Assembly: GCA_024362935.1 (NCBI GenBank)
Contig: JANCRA010000004.1
Coordinates: forward strand, 25,101,121 to 25,165,120
DNA: 64,000 nucleotides
Direction of reading: 5' to 3'
Origin: Setophaga petechia
Taxonomy: Eukaryota > Chordata > Aves > Passeriformes > Parulidae
The stretch's first letter is position 1. Each line of letters opens with the position of its first letter. The notes beneath the pieces were generated by a model. That model had not been told where the DNA came from, made no database searches, and saw only the letters and a program-made list of their open reading frames with translations. Of this stretch, positions 1-13,800 are shown piece by piece. Position numbers and translations under genes: made by a program.

Positions 1-3000
1 ACATTCATTTCCACCATCTTCTTTCCCAACAGCATTGTTTATCTCAAGAGAATGTGGAGACCAACTGATTTCAGAAACTTTTGAATCAAAGTGAGGCATC
101 TCCCATGGTCTATGTCCTGTGCTGACAGGATTCAATTCCCTTTGTCAGATGGGATGAAGTCAACATCTTTGCTCCCAAATGGATGTCTCTATGTTCACAA
201 AGCCATCTTCCTCAGAGATTCAGACTAAAACACTTATCTTAGATTTTAAAATTAATTGTAAAGGAGGTTCTTTAAGATATTCAACATTCAGAGTGATAAA
301 GAAGGGCCTTTACAGTTCTCCAAACTCGCCAGAGTTAAAATTCATTGAAAACTTTCAGCTGGTGTGACTTTGTAATTACGATGCTTGAGGGCCTCTTAGC
401 TCTCCCACTGCATGCTTAACTCCTCAATACTTTAGTAAGAGAAAATGTCACTGTAATTTTTTTGGTGTTAAGGATGGAAAATAAGTAATATTCCAAGTCA
501 CACACTAATGTAGGCTTTACTGAATAAACAATTTTTTAAAGTTATCTGCCACATTTACATGTTGAAAAACAAAACATGTTAAAAGGCTAATGGTAAACAC
601 TCAGTGTTGGGGACATTTTGTTGAATTAATTCTAGCTTCATATCCAAATCCACCTCTAAGATTGTGAAAGAAATAGTCTTTCTGCAATATATAGGTAAAC
701 CAATATGCTATCCACATGCTCTGCTACTACTGGCAGCCAGCCAAGGAACAGATCTCAATTAAACAGATTAGGCCACAGAAAGCATAAATGTAGAATTCAG
801 GCAAATTACAAAAAATTGCCCTCATTCAAACATACCCCTCATTTGAAATCTAGGTATCAGCTGCACTGAAATATCAAAAGTACATTTGGAAAAGCTTGGT
901 AGCCTTGAGCAGCCTGATATGTTTCAAGAGGCAGCACAATATGAATCCACTTCACTTGAACACAGGCTGGATGTTTTTAAAAGGCATCATATCGAAGCCA
1001 ACACTTGCTTTGCTTGCCTGGTCGGAGCAACCAAATGATACAATTTCTTTCTAAATAAACAAATGGAGTTCATAGGCTGCTAAGATTTTTTTTCAAATAC
1101 TCAGTCTCAGATCTGATCAGCTGCCTTTGAGCTCAAACAGACTGCCCTCTATGCTGGCTGGCAGGAAGGAGATTTTATCTCTTGTGTGCTTAGGCCCCCA
1201 TAATTGCATCTCACTCCCAACTCCTTCAAAATAACGAGTGTATCCTCTCCACAGTTTGCAGAACACATGCAGAGGAAATAGCAGGGCTGCAAGCTAACTG
1301 GCACAGAAATTCCAAACAGATGATGGAAAAAGTGGTTGTCAAACTGAGAGCACTTGAGAGATTTTCTTCTTCCAAGAGGACTGTATATAATCCAGTAAAT
1401 AGCCTCCCCTGGAATTGATCGACCTTATCTTAAGCAAGCTGTTACTTATTATTCCAGCACCATTTTGCCAAACACTCTTTTAACGTACACAGGAAGATTC
1501 CAGGGTATAATATTCCCCCTTTATTGGCAGGGATATAAAGTATGCTTGAAAAAAAAAAAAGAGGGATAAAGAGGCCCAAAAGCAATAAATAATGCTTTGG
1601 AGGAGTGAAAGAAGCTCATAAAACAGAGCTATTTCTCCAAGATTCTTACATAAAAACAAGGTGATTAAAATAATTCCAGAAAACTAATGCTTATTTTGAT
1701 GAGATTTTCCTTGAAATGATGGTGTTTTTTCCTGACCTGTCCTTGAAGCCCTCAAGCATTTACTTCAGTTCCTTCAGATGTAGCCTGCATTACTCAGTAT
1801 TGGAACAAGGTATTTTCAGGCCATATTTTCAGGTGAAGAAAGCATCAGTGAGTCATTAAGAACTAGGAACAGCTCATGGTGTTAGTGTTTCCTCATCTCT
1901 GGAGCCTTTCCTGCCTCATTAGCACACCCACTTTCAAAAATAACACCTATTTACCAACGGTAATTCACCAAATACCTCTGACAGACCAAGTAAAATGGTT
2001 TTCTCAGTTGCTGAGACGAAAGTATGGAACCAAACCTGCAGACCTCATAAATAAATCTTCCTCTTTTTAGGCCCAGAGGATAGCACTAACATACACCAGC
2101 TGAGGACTGGACTCCCATATTAATTCAAAGAAAATTTCCTCTGCAACAATAATAATGAAAGGAGCCTGCTGTGAAATAAAAGCATTGGTATAGTTTTACT
2201 AAAATCTGTGCTCAGGCTTTTGCCACATATGCCCAAAGTGCCTGGTCTGTACTAAGGTGCTCTCCATTCACCTCAATCTTTGGGGTTACTGCCACCTGCA
2301 CCTCGTTTTGCCTGTGCCCTTGGTATCCTCACTACAGCAGCTTTTAAAATGGTGTTTCATGGGCAAATCTACCCTTTCTACCTAGATTCACTTCAAGAGT
2401 AGAGAAAACTCCTGTGAAACAAAGTAACTTCATTTAGGGAAAGAAAGTAAGATTGGGAAAAGATTAGTTCTCCTTTAAAAAAAAAAAAAACACAGAAGGG
2501 ATTTCTGTAGCAGGATCTTGAGGGGTCATCTCTTCTGTCAGAAGTGTACCCTGTCACTGCAGCCAAATTCTTATTCAACCTTTTTTTTTAGAAATTTGCT
2601 ATAATGGTCTTTCCAGATACCTAAGTACATATTATTGCAGTAGTTTATGATCTTATTGCTAGAAATAATTCTCTCCGAACTACTTAATACACCCTTGGTA
2701 TTACTTAGGCTCAATGGACATGGAAAAAAATTGCAGTTTCCTTTTACATATTTTAAGGATACAGTAACCACTGTAGTCAGCTCTTCTTTAGAGTTAAGAC
2801 ACCCTCTTGCTCCACTTTTGCTTTGCAGTCAGTACATTCTAGAGACCTGATCATTATCCCTCAGACCCTCAGAGATCTTCACCATGCCTGGACTACAGAA
2901 TCCTCTCTTCAGAACTTCATGTCTGTACTGACACACTTCCCCTGTCACCCGCCACATCTTTTCTGCTCTATATCCCTTTAGCCAGTCCTCTCCCACCATG

Positions 3001-5100
3001 CCTTTGCATAGCTGCCTCCTTGTAACTGAAAAATAACAGAGCTGCATTAACCCATAATAAAACACGTCTTCATATGTCCTGATCTTCATTGCAGCTATCA
3101 ATCTTGCTGACCTCTGTACTGAGAATATGCCTTGTATGGGAGTTTTCCCTGTGCATTGCTTGCCTGGTGACCTTACTGCGCCTTCAGACCTTGTGTTCCT
3201 TCCTCATGTTCCTGTTACAAATGTCACCTTCTGTCAGCTACGAGTCTTGAAAGGGATAGAAAGTTAATGTTGCTCTCAGGTTGCCTTTCCTGTGACATCT
3301 TCATTACAAATCCATTTGCCCTAACAGGGCATTAGTAACTTGGTTTTCAGCTTACTTTATTTTTGAGCACTGTGGAATGTCTCTGCACTAACATCAGGCA
3401 ATCCTCTGTCCTGTTTTTGTCTGACTGCAAAGTTTCACCTGAGAAGATAAGATTACTCAGGTAACCAATTTGCCCACTTGTAATCATTTAATCTACGGGG
3501 AAACTTTGTTTCCTGAATTCCAAATGTGTCTTAGCATTCTTTACCTATAGTTTATAGAAAAAAGAAAGGATAAAACTGCCCTCAGATATGGCTGTTCTCT
3601 GATTGAGTCAGAATTAAAGAACTGTGAAACAGTTCAGGAGACAGCATTATGAGCAGAGTGATTCAATATGTACATTGAAGTAAGTACCCTCAGTTCTTTC
3701 ATTTTTCACAAAACTTTCTTTGACACAGTTCGGACTACAAAGAGAAGAGCAACTGCTTCGTAGCTTGGCTAGTGGATTGGTAGAGAAATTTTCTGCACTC
3801 AGGCACTTTCAGTTCCCCAGCCTAGACTGAGGTATTAGGGACACCTATGCAAGAAGAGAATTCAACATTATATGTTGCCACAATATCTGACTTTTTCTGG
3901 AAATCTCATTTTGCCAAGCTTGATTTGCTTTGACTTTTGAGTATGAAAAGTTTTTTTCAGTTCTCTGACCATTTCATTCACAAAAGGAGTTTTCCTATTG
4001 TTTTTAGATTTTCTTTGCTTTCTTTCCTTCACTTTTCTTACATAGTGTTGCTTTGTCCTTGATGGCTTTCTGTTAAAGCTCAGATTTTTATTCTCTTGAG
4101 TTAACTAGCCAACTGCTTCTAGGAAAGAATGGATAATTGTTGTGAAAATCTGGGGACATTAGGCATGCTCTAGCTTTTGGTGTACAGCCAAGTGGTTATT
4201 TGGCTTCTTGCCTTTGGACTGATTTTGTTTTAGTCTTCTGCCAACTTATATTTTATACTTACCAGGCAGAAGGGTCACAAGCCACTTCGAATAAGTGTAA
4301 AAATTGGACCAAAGAACCTCTTATTACAATTACCAGAACAGCTACAGTACGCTACTTGCCACCATATATGCCTACACCTGAGAAAGAAGAAACCTCACCC
4401 CATTTTGTAGGTGAAAACCTGGAACCCAGGACAAACAAATAAAATTCATGTAGGTCTTTACACAAGGAATGAGACATAATTCCTATGTCTGTGGTGCCAA
4501 AAGAGTATAATTTCTGTTTGAGATGGAGCAGGTCTGAATTCTTGTATCTCCGTCATAATCTAAGGTAAATATGTCATAGCACATTTTAGGTTTCCAAGGT
4601 ACACAGTTTTAGCTGTTACAGATGCAATGGAAATTTCTGTTTCCTAGCCTGTTGGGGATGTCAGTGTCTGGTCTGGAGCACCCAAAACACTATCAATACT
4701 CCAAAACCCAAGCTTCCTCAACAAACACATTTTCCCCTATGTATGGATTACTTTCATTTCTTTAATAGACTCTTCCAACTCTTGTATTTTTCCAGTGGGC
4801 TTACAGCAAAAAGCTGCCTTTTTTTTTAATTCCAGTATTCAATTTCCACCTTTTTTTTCCTTTTTAATCTGTTCAGATCTGTATATTTTGAGTATATTTA
4901 GGTATTTATTCAATAGATATGGTCTTCGAGCTACCTGGCTGTCTCAAGTGTTTCTGCAGATTTCCAAATGTTTTTCTCAAACATCTATATTTTGTTTACA
5001 TTCTTTTCTTCCTCTCTATTTTTTTGCATTAATATTAAGTTCAGATGTCATTGAAAGCATTATCTGTGGATCAGTGGTACAATGCAGTGAACACAGCATT
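1..5100. other. AT-rich non-genic DNA, no gene seen
   Basis: All six frames are closed by frequent stops. The only open stretches are under about 100 codons, several without an ATG, and none shows a recognisable domain. Homopolymer A runs occur near 1550-1561 and 2477-2490. I see no CR1 tail, LTR or tandem array here. It may be intergenic or intronic; splice-based gene structure cannot be excluded by eye. Confidence 0.7.
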
Positions 5101-8100
5101 TGAAGAAAAATATTTTCACTCTAGCATATCTTTTATCATTGAACTGTAAATATTCTTGAGATTGTTTACAGAATTCTTTCATACCGCTCTTTTATCATTT
5201 GAGTTTTTGAAAATCAGGCTGTAAAACATTGACTTTCAGTTATTCTTGGCTGAAGCTGAAAAATCCAGTTGGTGTTTTCCAACAGTGCTGACTCAGCTTT
5301 GCCCTTAGATGGGATGTCAAAAAGCAGAAGACAGGACCATGGGTCCGTATTGGGTCTAAATCATTAGGGAAAATAATAAGGACTATAAGGAAAAGAATAG
5401 GCTGCAATCCAGAAAATATGTCACTGAGCATAGGCTTATTATATGTATCTCTTGACCTTCATTTACCTTCCCTTCTAGTTGCCCTTAGAAAAAAAATGCC
5501 CCTTTTGCAATGGCAAAAATGATTGATGGATATACAAGACAACGTAACAGAAGAGAAAAAATTTAATTGCTTGAAGGGGAGACATTGCAGAGATTTTTAA
5601 AAATTCAAATGAACAAAGAGAAATAAAATGCTTCTCCTTAAAACCTTCTCTGCGGAAAAAGTAAATTAAATTTTCAGATGGGAGCTCTGAAATGAACTAA
5701 ATGAAGTCAATTGTTTCTCCAACACATATTAATTAAAATAATTTCCACAAGGTGACATAGAAGCCAAATGTTTTCAGTGCGTTCAGAAAGTGACATGATA
5801 GGTACATGGGGGTTGCTGTCAGATGTAATGGAATTGTCTACCTTTGGAACTGTGATTTCCTTTTACTCACTCTTCAATCAAAATTTTCTTCTTATCACTG
5901 GTGGAAAACTTGCTTTAGTGGACTCAGTCCCTCATTTTCTTGATCAATTCCCAGGTGACATTATTCCACATTGCAAAAACCGACAAAATTTACCCCAATA
6001 TAACTCAGAATGGGAGAAAAATTCCACTCTCATATTGCTGCCATGTTTTTACTATTGTTCATGCTTCCTTTTAAAAAACGATTGTGAGACCTTTAATCAT
6101 TCACAGTTATACAGTTTGAGTATAAATTGTGCTGTCAATTCCACCAACATAAATCCAGACAAATTCTTTGAGCTTTACTGCCAGTGTTCCATGTAACACT
6201 TTAGAGCTAATTCAGCTAAAAATACATGAAGTTTTCTGGATCTAGATCCTTGCTTCAGTAATGAAAGGCTCATAAAGAGGATGGTGATTATTCAACAGCA
6301 GAAAAAAAACACATCGCCTTTCTCTAGTATTGTAAACCAGCAGAAAAATTAAAAGCACTTTTCTACAGCTCAATTTAGTTTTACATTTAAGTGGGAGAAA
6401 AATGTAATAGAAAGCTAATATTTGCTTGGGGTTTTGCATCCTGTTTTTGCCAAAAGAAAAAATTATTCTGGCTATTTGTGAGATTTTTTAAAATCTGTTT
6501 GCACATGCTTCTCACTGAAGAAGGCAGCCAGAAAAGCTAATTTTTCTTCTTCATTTGTGCTAGAGTGGGTATGCAAAGTACAGCTAAGACTAAGTACCCG
6601 GCACAAGTATCAAGTGTTAAGTACTGTACAAAGAGCAGTAAGAAGCATTTCCTTGTTCAAAAGGAATCAGAATATATTTACTTAAGCACTATAGAAGTCC
6701 TGAGTGTTCCATTTCATTCTTATGGCTTTTGGTTACATTTATAGCACTATTTATAAACTCTTCTGTCTTGATCTGTGTCACTTGATCTAAAGATACATTG
6801 AGACAACTCTCACACTACGTATGAAAGGACAGGAAAATGGCTTTGTAACTGCAGTGGCAAAGTGGGAATGTTCTTCTGGTTTCTATGTATTTAATAAGGA
6901 TGAAGATGAGAACGATTATAACAACTTTATTTTGAAACAGTAAACATCCCCCACACTTCATGTTGATAGTATTATATAGGACATGCCCAGCATTGCAGTG
7001 ATGTAATTTCTTTCTCAATAAGTTATCATTGAAAAACAATGGCCAACATAGTGCAGAAACCCTGGTAATATTATTTTTCATTTTTCTCTTTCTCTCACTC
7101 CAATATGAAGAGTTACTTTGTAATAAACTTCACAAGTTTCTACTGCTTTGACCCAGTTTCCTCGATGCAGGGCAAGTTGGTATGCCTCTTTCTGAAAAAT
7201 AAGGTAATTGTTCCTTCCCTGAGAGACTAGGAGATGGAGTTTTTTCATCAAACTCAGTTAAACTATGGTGCCATACCTCCTTCAGCCACTCAGTGAAACT
7301 GAATCTGCTAGTGAGTTTGGCAGTGGTTAGAGCATTCCCTGGGTAAAGAACAACCAGCATCACTGATGCTTTCTTCTCTTTGTCCCTTTCACTCAGGAAG
7401 TTAATAGGACAATATTCAGGCTTTTTTTTTTTTTAATTTTCAGCAGCCTTTAGTTTGTGATAATTTTTTGGAAGATCACCACACATGAGGTACTTATTCT
7501 GGGGAGGAAACCTGCTCATGTCCTCCAGGAAGCTGCTGTAGCCTTCCTGTTTCCACAAAGGTTGCCAAGTGTCTCCTAAAATTATACAAATCATTGACAT
7601 TGACAACTTTTACCTTCTCAGGTACAGTTCTCCTCATAATGTCCCCATCAGCCATCAGTGGATGGCTTTCTGCAGCTTACTGCTGCTGTATCTTTCCATG
7701 TTTGTCCTTTCCTGGATTCTTAGCCTCAGTATAGGCAGTTTTAGCAATTTTATTACAACAGCTGTTATATTTTATGTGTTTTTGCAAAAAAACCTCAGCT
7801 GCTACAATCTAGTGAATCCATATAATGTCTGCTTTCACTTGTTAGGAAAAGAGCATTTGTATCCCTCATGTTTGCAGAGAAAACCATGGAAACAAAAAGT
7901 AAGTGAACCTGAAAAGCTCAGAAACCACAAGTTGACTAAAAAGGGACTTAATCAAACAAGCAAACAAGCAACCAAGCAAACAAACAAATAAACTTATTAC
8001 TTTTAAAACAATAACATGGTAAGCTTTTCCAGTCGTCCCAAATGGTTTTGATATGCAGTATATTTAGAGCTTTGAGCAGATGCTGAGCACAACACTTTGT

Positions 8101-10525
8101 AATTATGCTAATCAAAAAAGTCAGAATGGAATAAAAATCCTTGCCTCCCTTAAAGCACTCTGAATTTTCTTCATCTCATTCAGTAACACTGAAGAAAATA
8201 CTGCATAAACATAAACCATGCAGTCAACCTGACCTTTCTTTTTAGAAGAATGGAAGAAAATGGCTGCATTATTTGCTGTTATTTACAAACTGCTGTATAG
8301 CTAGTCAAATCAAAAATAAGTTTTAAAGAACCAGACAGAGATGTCTAAGGATTTAGAAAGCAAGAAACTACATGTCAAAGATCAAAAGGTCTGGCAACCC
8401 TTGCACCCAATATTAAACATATTTTGATTAATTTTTCATCTGTTGCTTTCACTTGTTTAAGTGGCAATGCTGCTGACATTAAAAAACCCTGATATAACAG
8501 CATAATTTTCAAGAGGGGCTAACTTCAAAAGACTTGCTGGGAGATGATGAAAGGATGCAGCAAATTTACAGGGAGTCAGCTTCCAAATTCATCATTCAAA
8601 TAAAATAATAACTGGCTCTGCAGATCTCTTTTGAGCATGAATCACAGCGGCCAGGTGCTGCACATTTATCCCAGACGGAGAGGTGGTGCTGCAAGGGGCC
8701 CCTTTGTGGCTCTGCAGGTCTTGCACAAGGTAATGAAAGAGCTCCCAGAAGCATCTGGTATCAGTTTCTCCTTTGCTGTGGCAAACTGCTGGTGTTATAA
8801 TCAACTCTCCATGCCATTTGTTTTTTTTTTTTCTTCCTTTGTAGTCCTTGCAAGAGTTTTCTCTCTCAGATTTTTGATTTACTGTTTGGTTATTTCTTTG
8901 TAGTTTTGTGAAAGTTTCTGACAAATGGCAAAGAACTTTGAAGGTCATTCTTCAGAAATGGTTTTTTGGACTGGGAGGAACAGAGAGAGCAAGGTTCTGG
9001 TGATTCTGGGTCACCTAAAAGAAGAATGATATGGCACGAGGTACAGGGAGATGCAGAATTTCATCAGAACATGAGGGCTTATGTGTCCCCTGTCTGTTCC
9101 ATGTGTTGTGTTTCTGCAAAATGTAAATTCTGGGTATCTTCATTTTGTCATCCAGGACAAAGGATTTGGCTCCTGTTTTCTGGCTCCCTCAAGAAAACAA
9201 AGTAGATCAAGGTTTTGAAAGCTGTTTTTTCATATAACATTGCACCTTGTAGCTTTTTCAGCCTCCCTTCACTTATGTATGTAAACCTGTGAGTTCATCT
9301 GCAAATAAAGTCTGTGCCAATGTTTTGGCAGAATTTTCTCCTAGCTGTGTTGGAGCCATGAAAGATATATGGCTTTTTCCCTTTTTGCTCCCTGTGATGT
9401 GATGTTTTGGAGCAAAGGTGATGACAGACACCCCCACAGTACAGTATTCATATAAATGCTATAATAAAAGTTTGTTCTCTGATCTGGAAGACCATGTGGG
9501 AACAGTGTACTGTGTTCATTAAATTACCCTTCATTTGACCAGCAAAGTACCATCTTGCACAGCTAATTGTAAACCATCTCAGATGGTGTCAGTAATATTC
9601 CTAAAGGTCTCTGAAGGTCTTTTACAGAAGTCCCTGTTTGGAAGTTGCCCCTGTCCTCCAATGCAGATTTGGCAAGAATGCAAAGTCTCATCCTCTGCTC
9701 AAGGAGATACTACCAGGCCCTTTGCTTAAGATTTATCTTCTGTTTTAAATAAAAAGGGAGAAAGAAAGACAATGCCTGTAGATTCTTTTTCATAGTGATA
9801 CAACTACTGAGGATCTAGAAGAATTGCCACCCAGCAGGCTACAACAAAATAAGAGCTGGGTTTTTTTTGAACAATGCAGACTCAACCAGCTGAGCTAAAA
9901 TGATAAGCACAGAGGATAGAGGAACTGGCGGCTACTGAGCCATTTCCAGTTCATAAAGCTACATGAGTCTTGGAAGCTTTGAGACTGTCGCAGAGGAAGG
10001 ATCACCTTGTTTCCATAGGTTTTTCTTTGTAGAAACCTGTATAATTAGCAAGTGTGTCAGATGAAGCCTCTCTGTGAATCAACATCATTGTTCTGCTCTT
10101 TAATACAGTTGGTTTTACCAGGACTTTAAAGCAACTCCGAAAGTTCACATTGAGCTTTGTATTCTTTCTGCATGAGGCTCCTGCCTTCTGTGCTTTCACA
10201 CTTTTTGTCTTGGGTACAAAGATGGGTTATGATTTCTTAAGTTGCCTGAGAGTTTCAGAGAAAGAAATGCATTGAGTCCCTGAAAGCACCTTCAAAACCT
10301 CCATCTAAATGTTTAGAAGCTAAAAGTAGCTATGAAATACAGAAACATTTGTGACTGAAGAAATATTGTAACTGAGGACTTGATCTGCTTACCAAAGGGC
10401 TCCGAAGTCCAGTTTCATGAATGCCAAGGCCTAGTATTCAGACACAGGCACTAAAATGCTTTCCATTGCTTGCCATGTTAAACAACTCATTTTGCAGAAA
10501 GGCAAGAGATGTTGCTTTTTCTTGA
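5101..10525. other. AT-rich non-genic DNA with short low-complexity tracts
   Basis: No recognisable gene or transposon. The longest ATG frame (5768-6196, 142 codons) has no domain I know, lies in ordinary AT-rich sequence and is treated as chance. Low-complexity pieces are a poly-T near 7422-7435, a CAAG/CAAA repeat at about 7953-7990 and a poly-T near 8820-8832. Confidence 0.65.
7953..7990. repeat. CAAG/CAAA simple repeat
   Basis: Read directly: alternating CAAG, CAAA and CAAC tetramers for about 38 bases. This is a microsatellite-like stretch with no other feature nearby. Confidence 0.85.
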
Positions 10526-10835
10526 GCACCTGGGTGCTCCAGCAGCATCAGGCTCGGAAGCAGCTGTTGCTCAAAGCGGCTGAGCCCCCCTGGTCCCGCA
10601 GCAGCCAGGCCGCTGCGCTGAGGCGGGCTGCCCGTGCCAGGTGCCAGCTGCGAGAAAGGAAAAAGCTGTTCAGCTCCGCTCTGGCTGATGGAGGGCAAGC
10701 TAATGCCAGCTCCTTCACACAGGAAGAGGGCTTGTCTCCCGGGCCTGGGCTGTGTGGGATGGGAATGCAACAGCACCGGTACAAAAAGCTCCTCCCTTTT
10801 GGGCCTGTTCCAAGAAGACTCCCCTACGCATGACA
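10526..10835. other. GC-rich islet in AT-rich surroundings
   Basis: About 300 bases are clearly richer in G+C and CpG than the flanks. They contain several CTGCGC, GGCGGGC and CCCGCAGC-type words. Overlapping frames stay open on both strands (125 codons plus, 112 codons minus), which is expected when GC-rich sequence dilutes stop codons. The plus-frame peptide is rich in Arg, Lys, Gln and Ala and matches no family I recognise. It could be a small CpG islet, a lineage-specific exon, or an old GC-rich insertion. No splice signals or codon bias decide this. Confidence 0.45.
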
Positions 10836-13800
10836 GCTCAGAGTAGGAATTATTACACTGAAAGGACTGCTATCTTTACATGGCTTCTTTTTAATGGAAT
10901 AATTTAATTTCCAAAGTCCACAGCTGCCTGGAACGCACTTATCCTTTGAGTTTTTCTGCAGGAATGCATGATTTCTATGAGGATTTATGTAGTACACTCA
11001 GCAATAGTAAGGCAATGGCATTGCTTTGATCAAATTCTATTTTTTTACAGTAGGTAATAATACGAAAGACTGTAAATTCTGCATTCAGATAGGCAGTTAC
11101 TTTTCTTGTGTTTATTTTCACATTGTATCTTCAGTTTCTGTAGATGACCAAAATTGTTATTTTTCCCTTTGTTGTACAATCAATTGACCAATATAAAATC
11201 ATGAAATGCCTTTTCAGAGAACAAAAGGTAGCCTGTTTCCCACTGATAAAAAAGCTGTTTTAGCACCTGTAAATCTGTTTTGCATTTAATGGAAAACTTT
11301 ATTCCATGTTGATAACAGGATCAGAAAATGGGCTCTGACAGCATGTTGTGATTTTACAGTATCCAGGGGTAAAACTTGAGCTAATTATGAGCACATGGCT
11401 TTCAAAAGTCATACTTTTATATTTAACTCCATAAATCTTGCTAAGTGAAATCCAAACCTATGTCTACAGCATTTGCTAATCATTAGGTTATTAATTGTTT
11501 TTTGCTTCTTGATTCATACAAGCTGGGAGTGTTTGGAGGTTTGTTTTTTTTAAATAATGGATGCAAAAGAATAGGAAGTACTTTCTCTCCCCCCTGTAAC
11601 TTCACAGGAGGTGTTTCTGCTGAACTGCTGAGGCTAAAAAACCTGATGGCCTCCTAAACAAAGGCCTCTCTAGAAGAGTTTTTCAGCACTGCAATTTAAA
11701 TGGTGTCTAGTTTCAGCCCAGAATACCAAGGTCATAATTTTAGGCCATAGATGGCTCTCCCAGATGTCTTTGGTCAACTTAATCACAGTTTGCCTGAAGG
11801 TTATGCTTTCAGGTAATCCATCAGGACATAATTGTAAATCAAAACCTTTTTCCAACTCAATAAGTAGCATATTTTTAGTTTGTGTTAAGCCTGACATTTG
11901 GACAGGAACTTACTCTGGTTTATAATATTAAGAAATGTTAGTGCTTACTCTTGTTTGTCACAAATACTATTAGAAATGTTTTGGCAATTATTATCAGAAA
12001 GTTTGTTGTGGATTTTTTTAAACCATAATTCAGATAGGAACTACTACATGGTCTTTGTAAGCTTTAGTGAGCATTATTACTTGTTTAAGCTGCTCACTGC
12101 TTTACTCCACTCTAGACAGATAGAGGCCAAATATCTTGGCCTGATATTTCCATCAGGGTGAACCTCAGATGAAGTACTTTGATTAACTGACATTTTTGGT
12201 TGTGTATAGGAGGCCAGATCTGAACTGGGTTGTATATATGCCTCTGAAAGGGATGGAGGACTTGTCAGCATCCACAAGCAGTCTGCCACCTTTGTTCATG
12301 TTCAAGGAGGACTGCAAGGCAAAGGGGGAAGGGAAAACTGGTATCACATGATAAAATATAGAAATCATGAGATGCCCTTCCAGCAGATTGTTATGTGAGA
12401 GTCTGCACTCTCACTCTCATTTATTCCTGCTTTGGGCATCTGTTGTAACTTTGGTCTTCCAATAAAAGCAGATGTGTTTTTTGGCCTGAAAAGTAAAAAT
12501 CATTTTATGTGCACCTGAAGTTAGCCAGCATAAAAATTAAAAGCACCATACATTCAATACAGCAACCTAATGACCTTCCAATGTTTAAGTCAACAGCAAG
12601 AAACTGTCTCTGCTTGAAGCACCATTTTAAGGAGATGGATAGCAATTGCACGAACCGGAATTTGGCTAGGATGCTAAAAGCAGCAGGCTTGTGATCTCTT
12701 CTGTGAGGGCCATAATGCCCAGCAATGTTGTGGCCTTGTTTCTGTGCCAAGCTCAAGAAGGGAGCAGCAGTATGTGGTGTGCCCCTTTGCCTCTTTCGGT
12801 AGATTATCAAGTGAGTGTGCTTAATTGATAGTGTTGATCTTTATGTACATAGATACCTACACTAAGCACCCTTAACAAATTAATGTAACAAGCATGGGGA
12901 GAGCTGCAGCTCCAAAACTTCAAATTCACTTTGAACTATATTTACAGTATGTACTGTCAACAGTTTCCCTGCCAAAGCCATAAACCATCTCTGCGGGTTA
13001 GACTAAATACACCTCTTTACAGAGGACAGGAATCTCCCCCTTGGATTTCTCAGCTATAATACTGAGGGACAGAGGCTTAGCTGGTCTAACTCTGCACAGC
13101 TCCAGGGCAGCCGAGGAAGCACCCGATTCCTATTAGCTGGCCCCCAGGAGAAAGACCAGAGCTAAGGGTACAAGATGAAAGGTAAACCCTGTGAAAACAT
13201 TTTCTGAAACCTCTTGTGAATTAGATTTAATAACACAGTAGCATCCAAGCTTGCATCAGATGCAGAAATCTTTTTGCTGGCGTGTATGCTGAAAGTTTAA
13301 AAACTCAACAAGATACAGAAAAAAAATCTTCTGATAAACTAAATTACTCATTTATAGGCTAATTAATTGCAATGTTGGTTTAATCTCCAAATTCCATCAT
13401 GTGCCACAGGAGTACTGAGCTTTTATATATTGAGGCAGTGCAAAACACATTCCATATCCAAGAAAATCTTGCCAAAATCCCTTGCAATGCATTTTTTTTT
13501 TTTACTCTTCTAATCCTTGTTTTGCTCTTGGTGATCATGGTAACAGTAACAGCTGTCCAACGTGGCTTCAGGCTGTCTGACTCCCTTGGGAGAATTTATG
13601 TGTTTTTCTACTTCCTTTCCTTATTAGGAGGCAGGAATCTGCGACACCTATTAGAACAAGTATGCATAAAGGGTAATGACTGTGCAATTTATTAGTGGTC
13701 TGTTCTCCTTCAAGCAAGCCATCAACTATAAGCACACAGTTTGTGCCAGGCATCATGATTGAATACAATCTTGCTGTGCAGCAGGTGGGCAGCAACAGAG

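Noticed and set aside
5768..6196. 142-codon ATG frame outside repeats, Cys-rich with a few Asn-X-Ser/Thr sites
   Set aside because: No domain, no splice or promoter context, AT-rich composition like the flanks. A frame of this size is plausible by chance in 64 kb read six ways.
7569..7991. 140-codon frame with hydrophobic stretches
   Set aside because: The hydrophobicity comes from T-rich sequence and the C-terminus is encoded by the CAAG/CAAA microsatellite.
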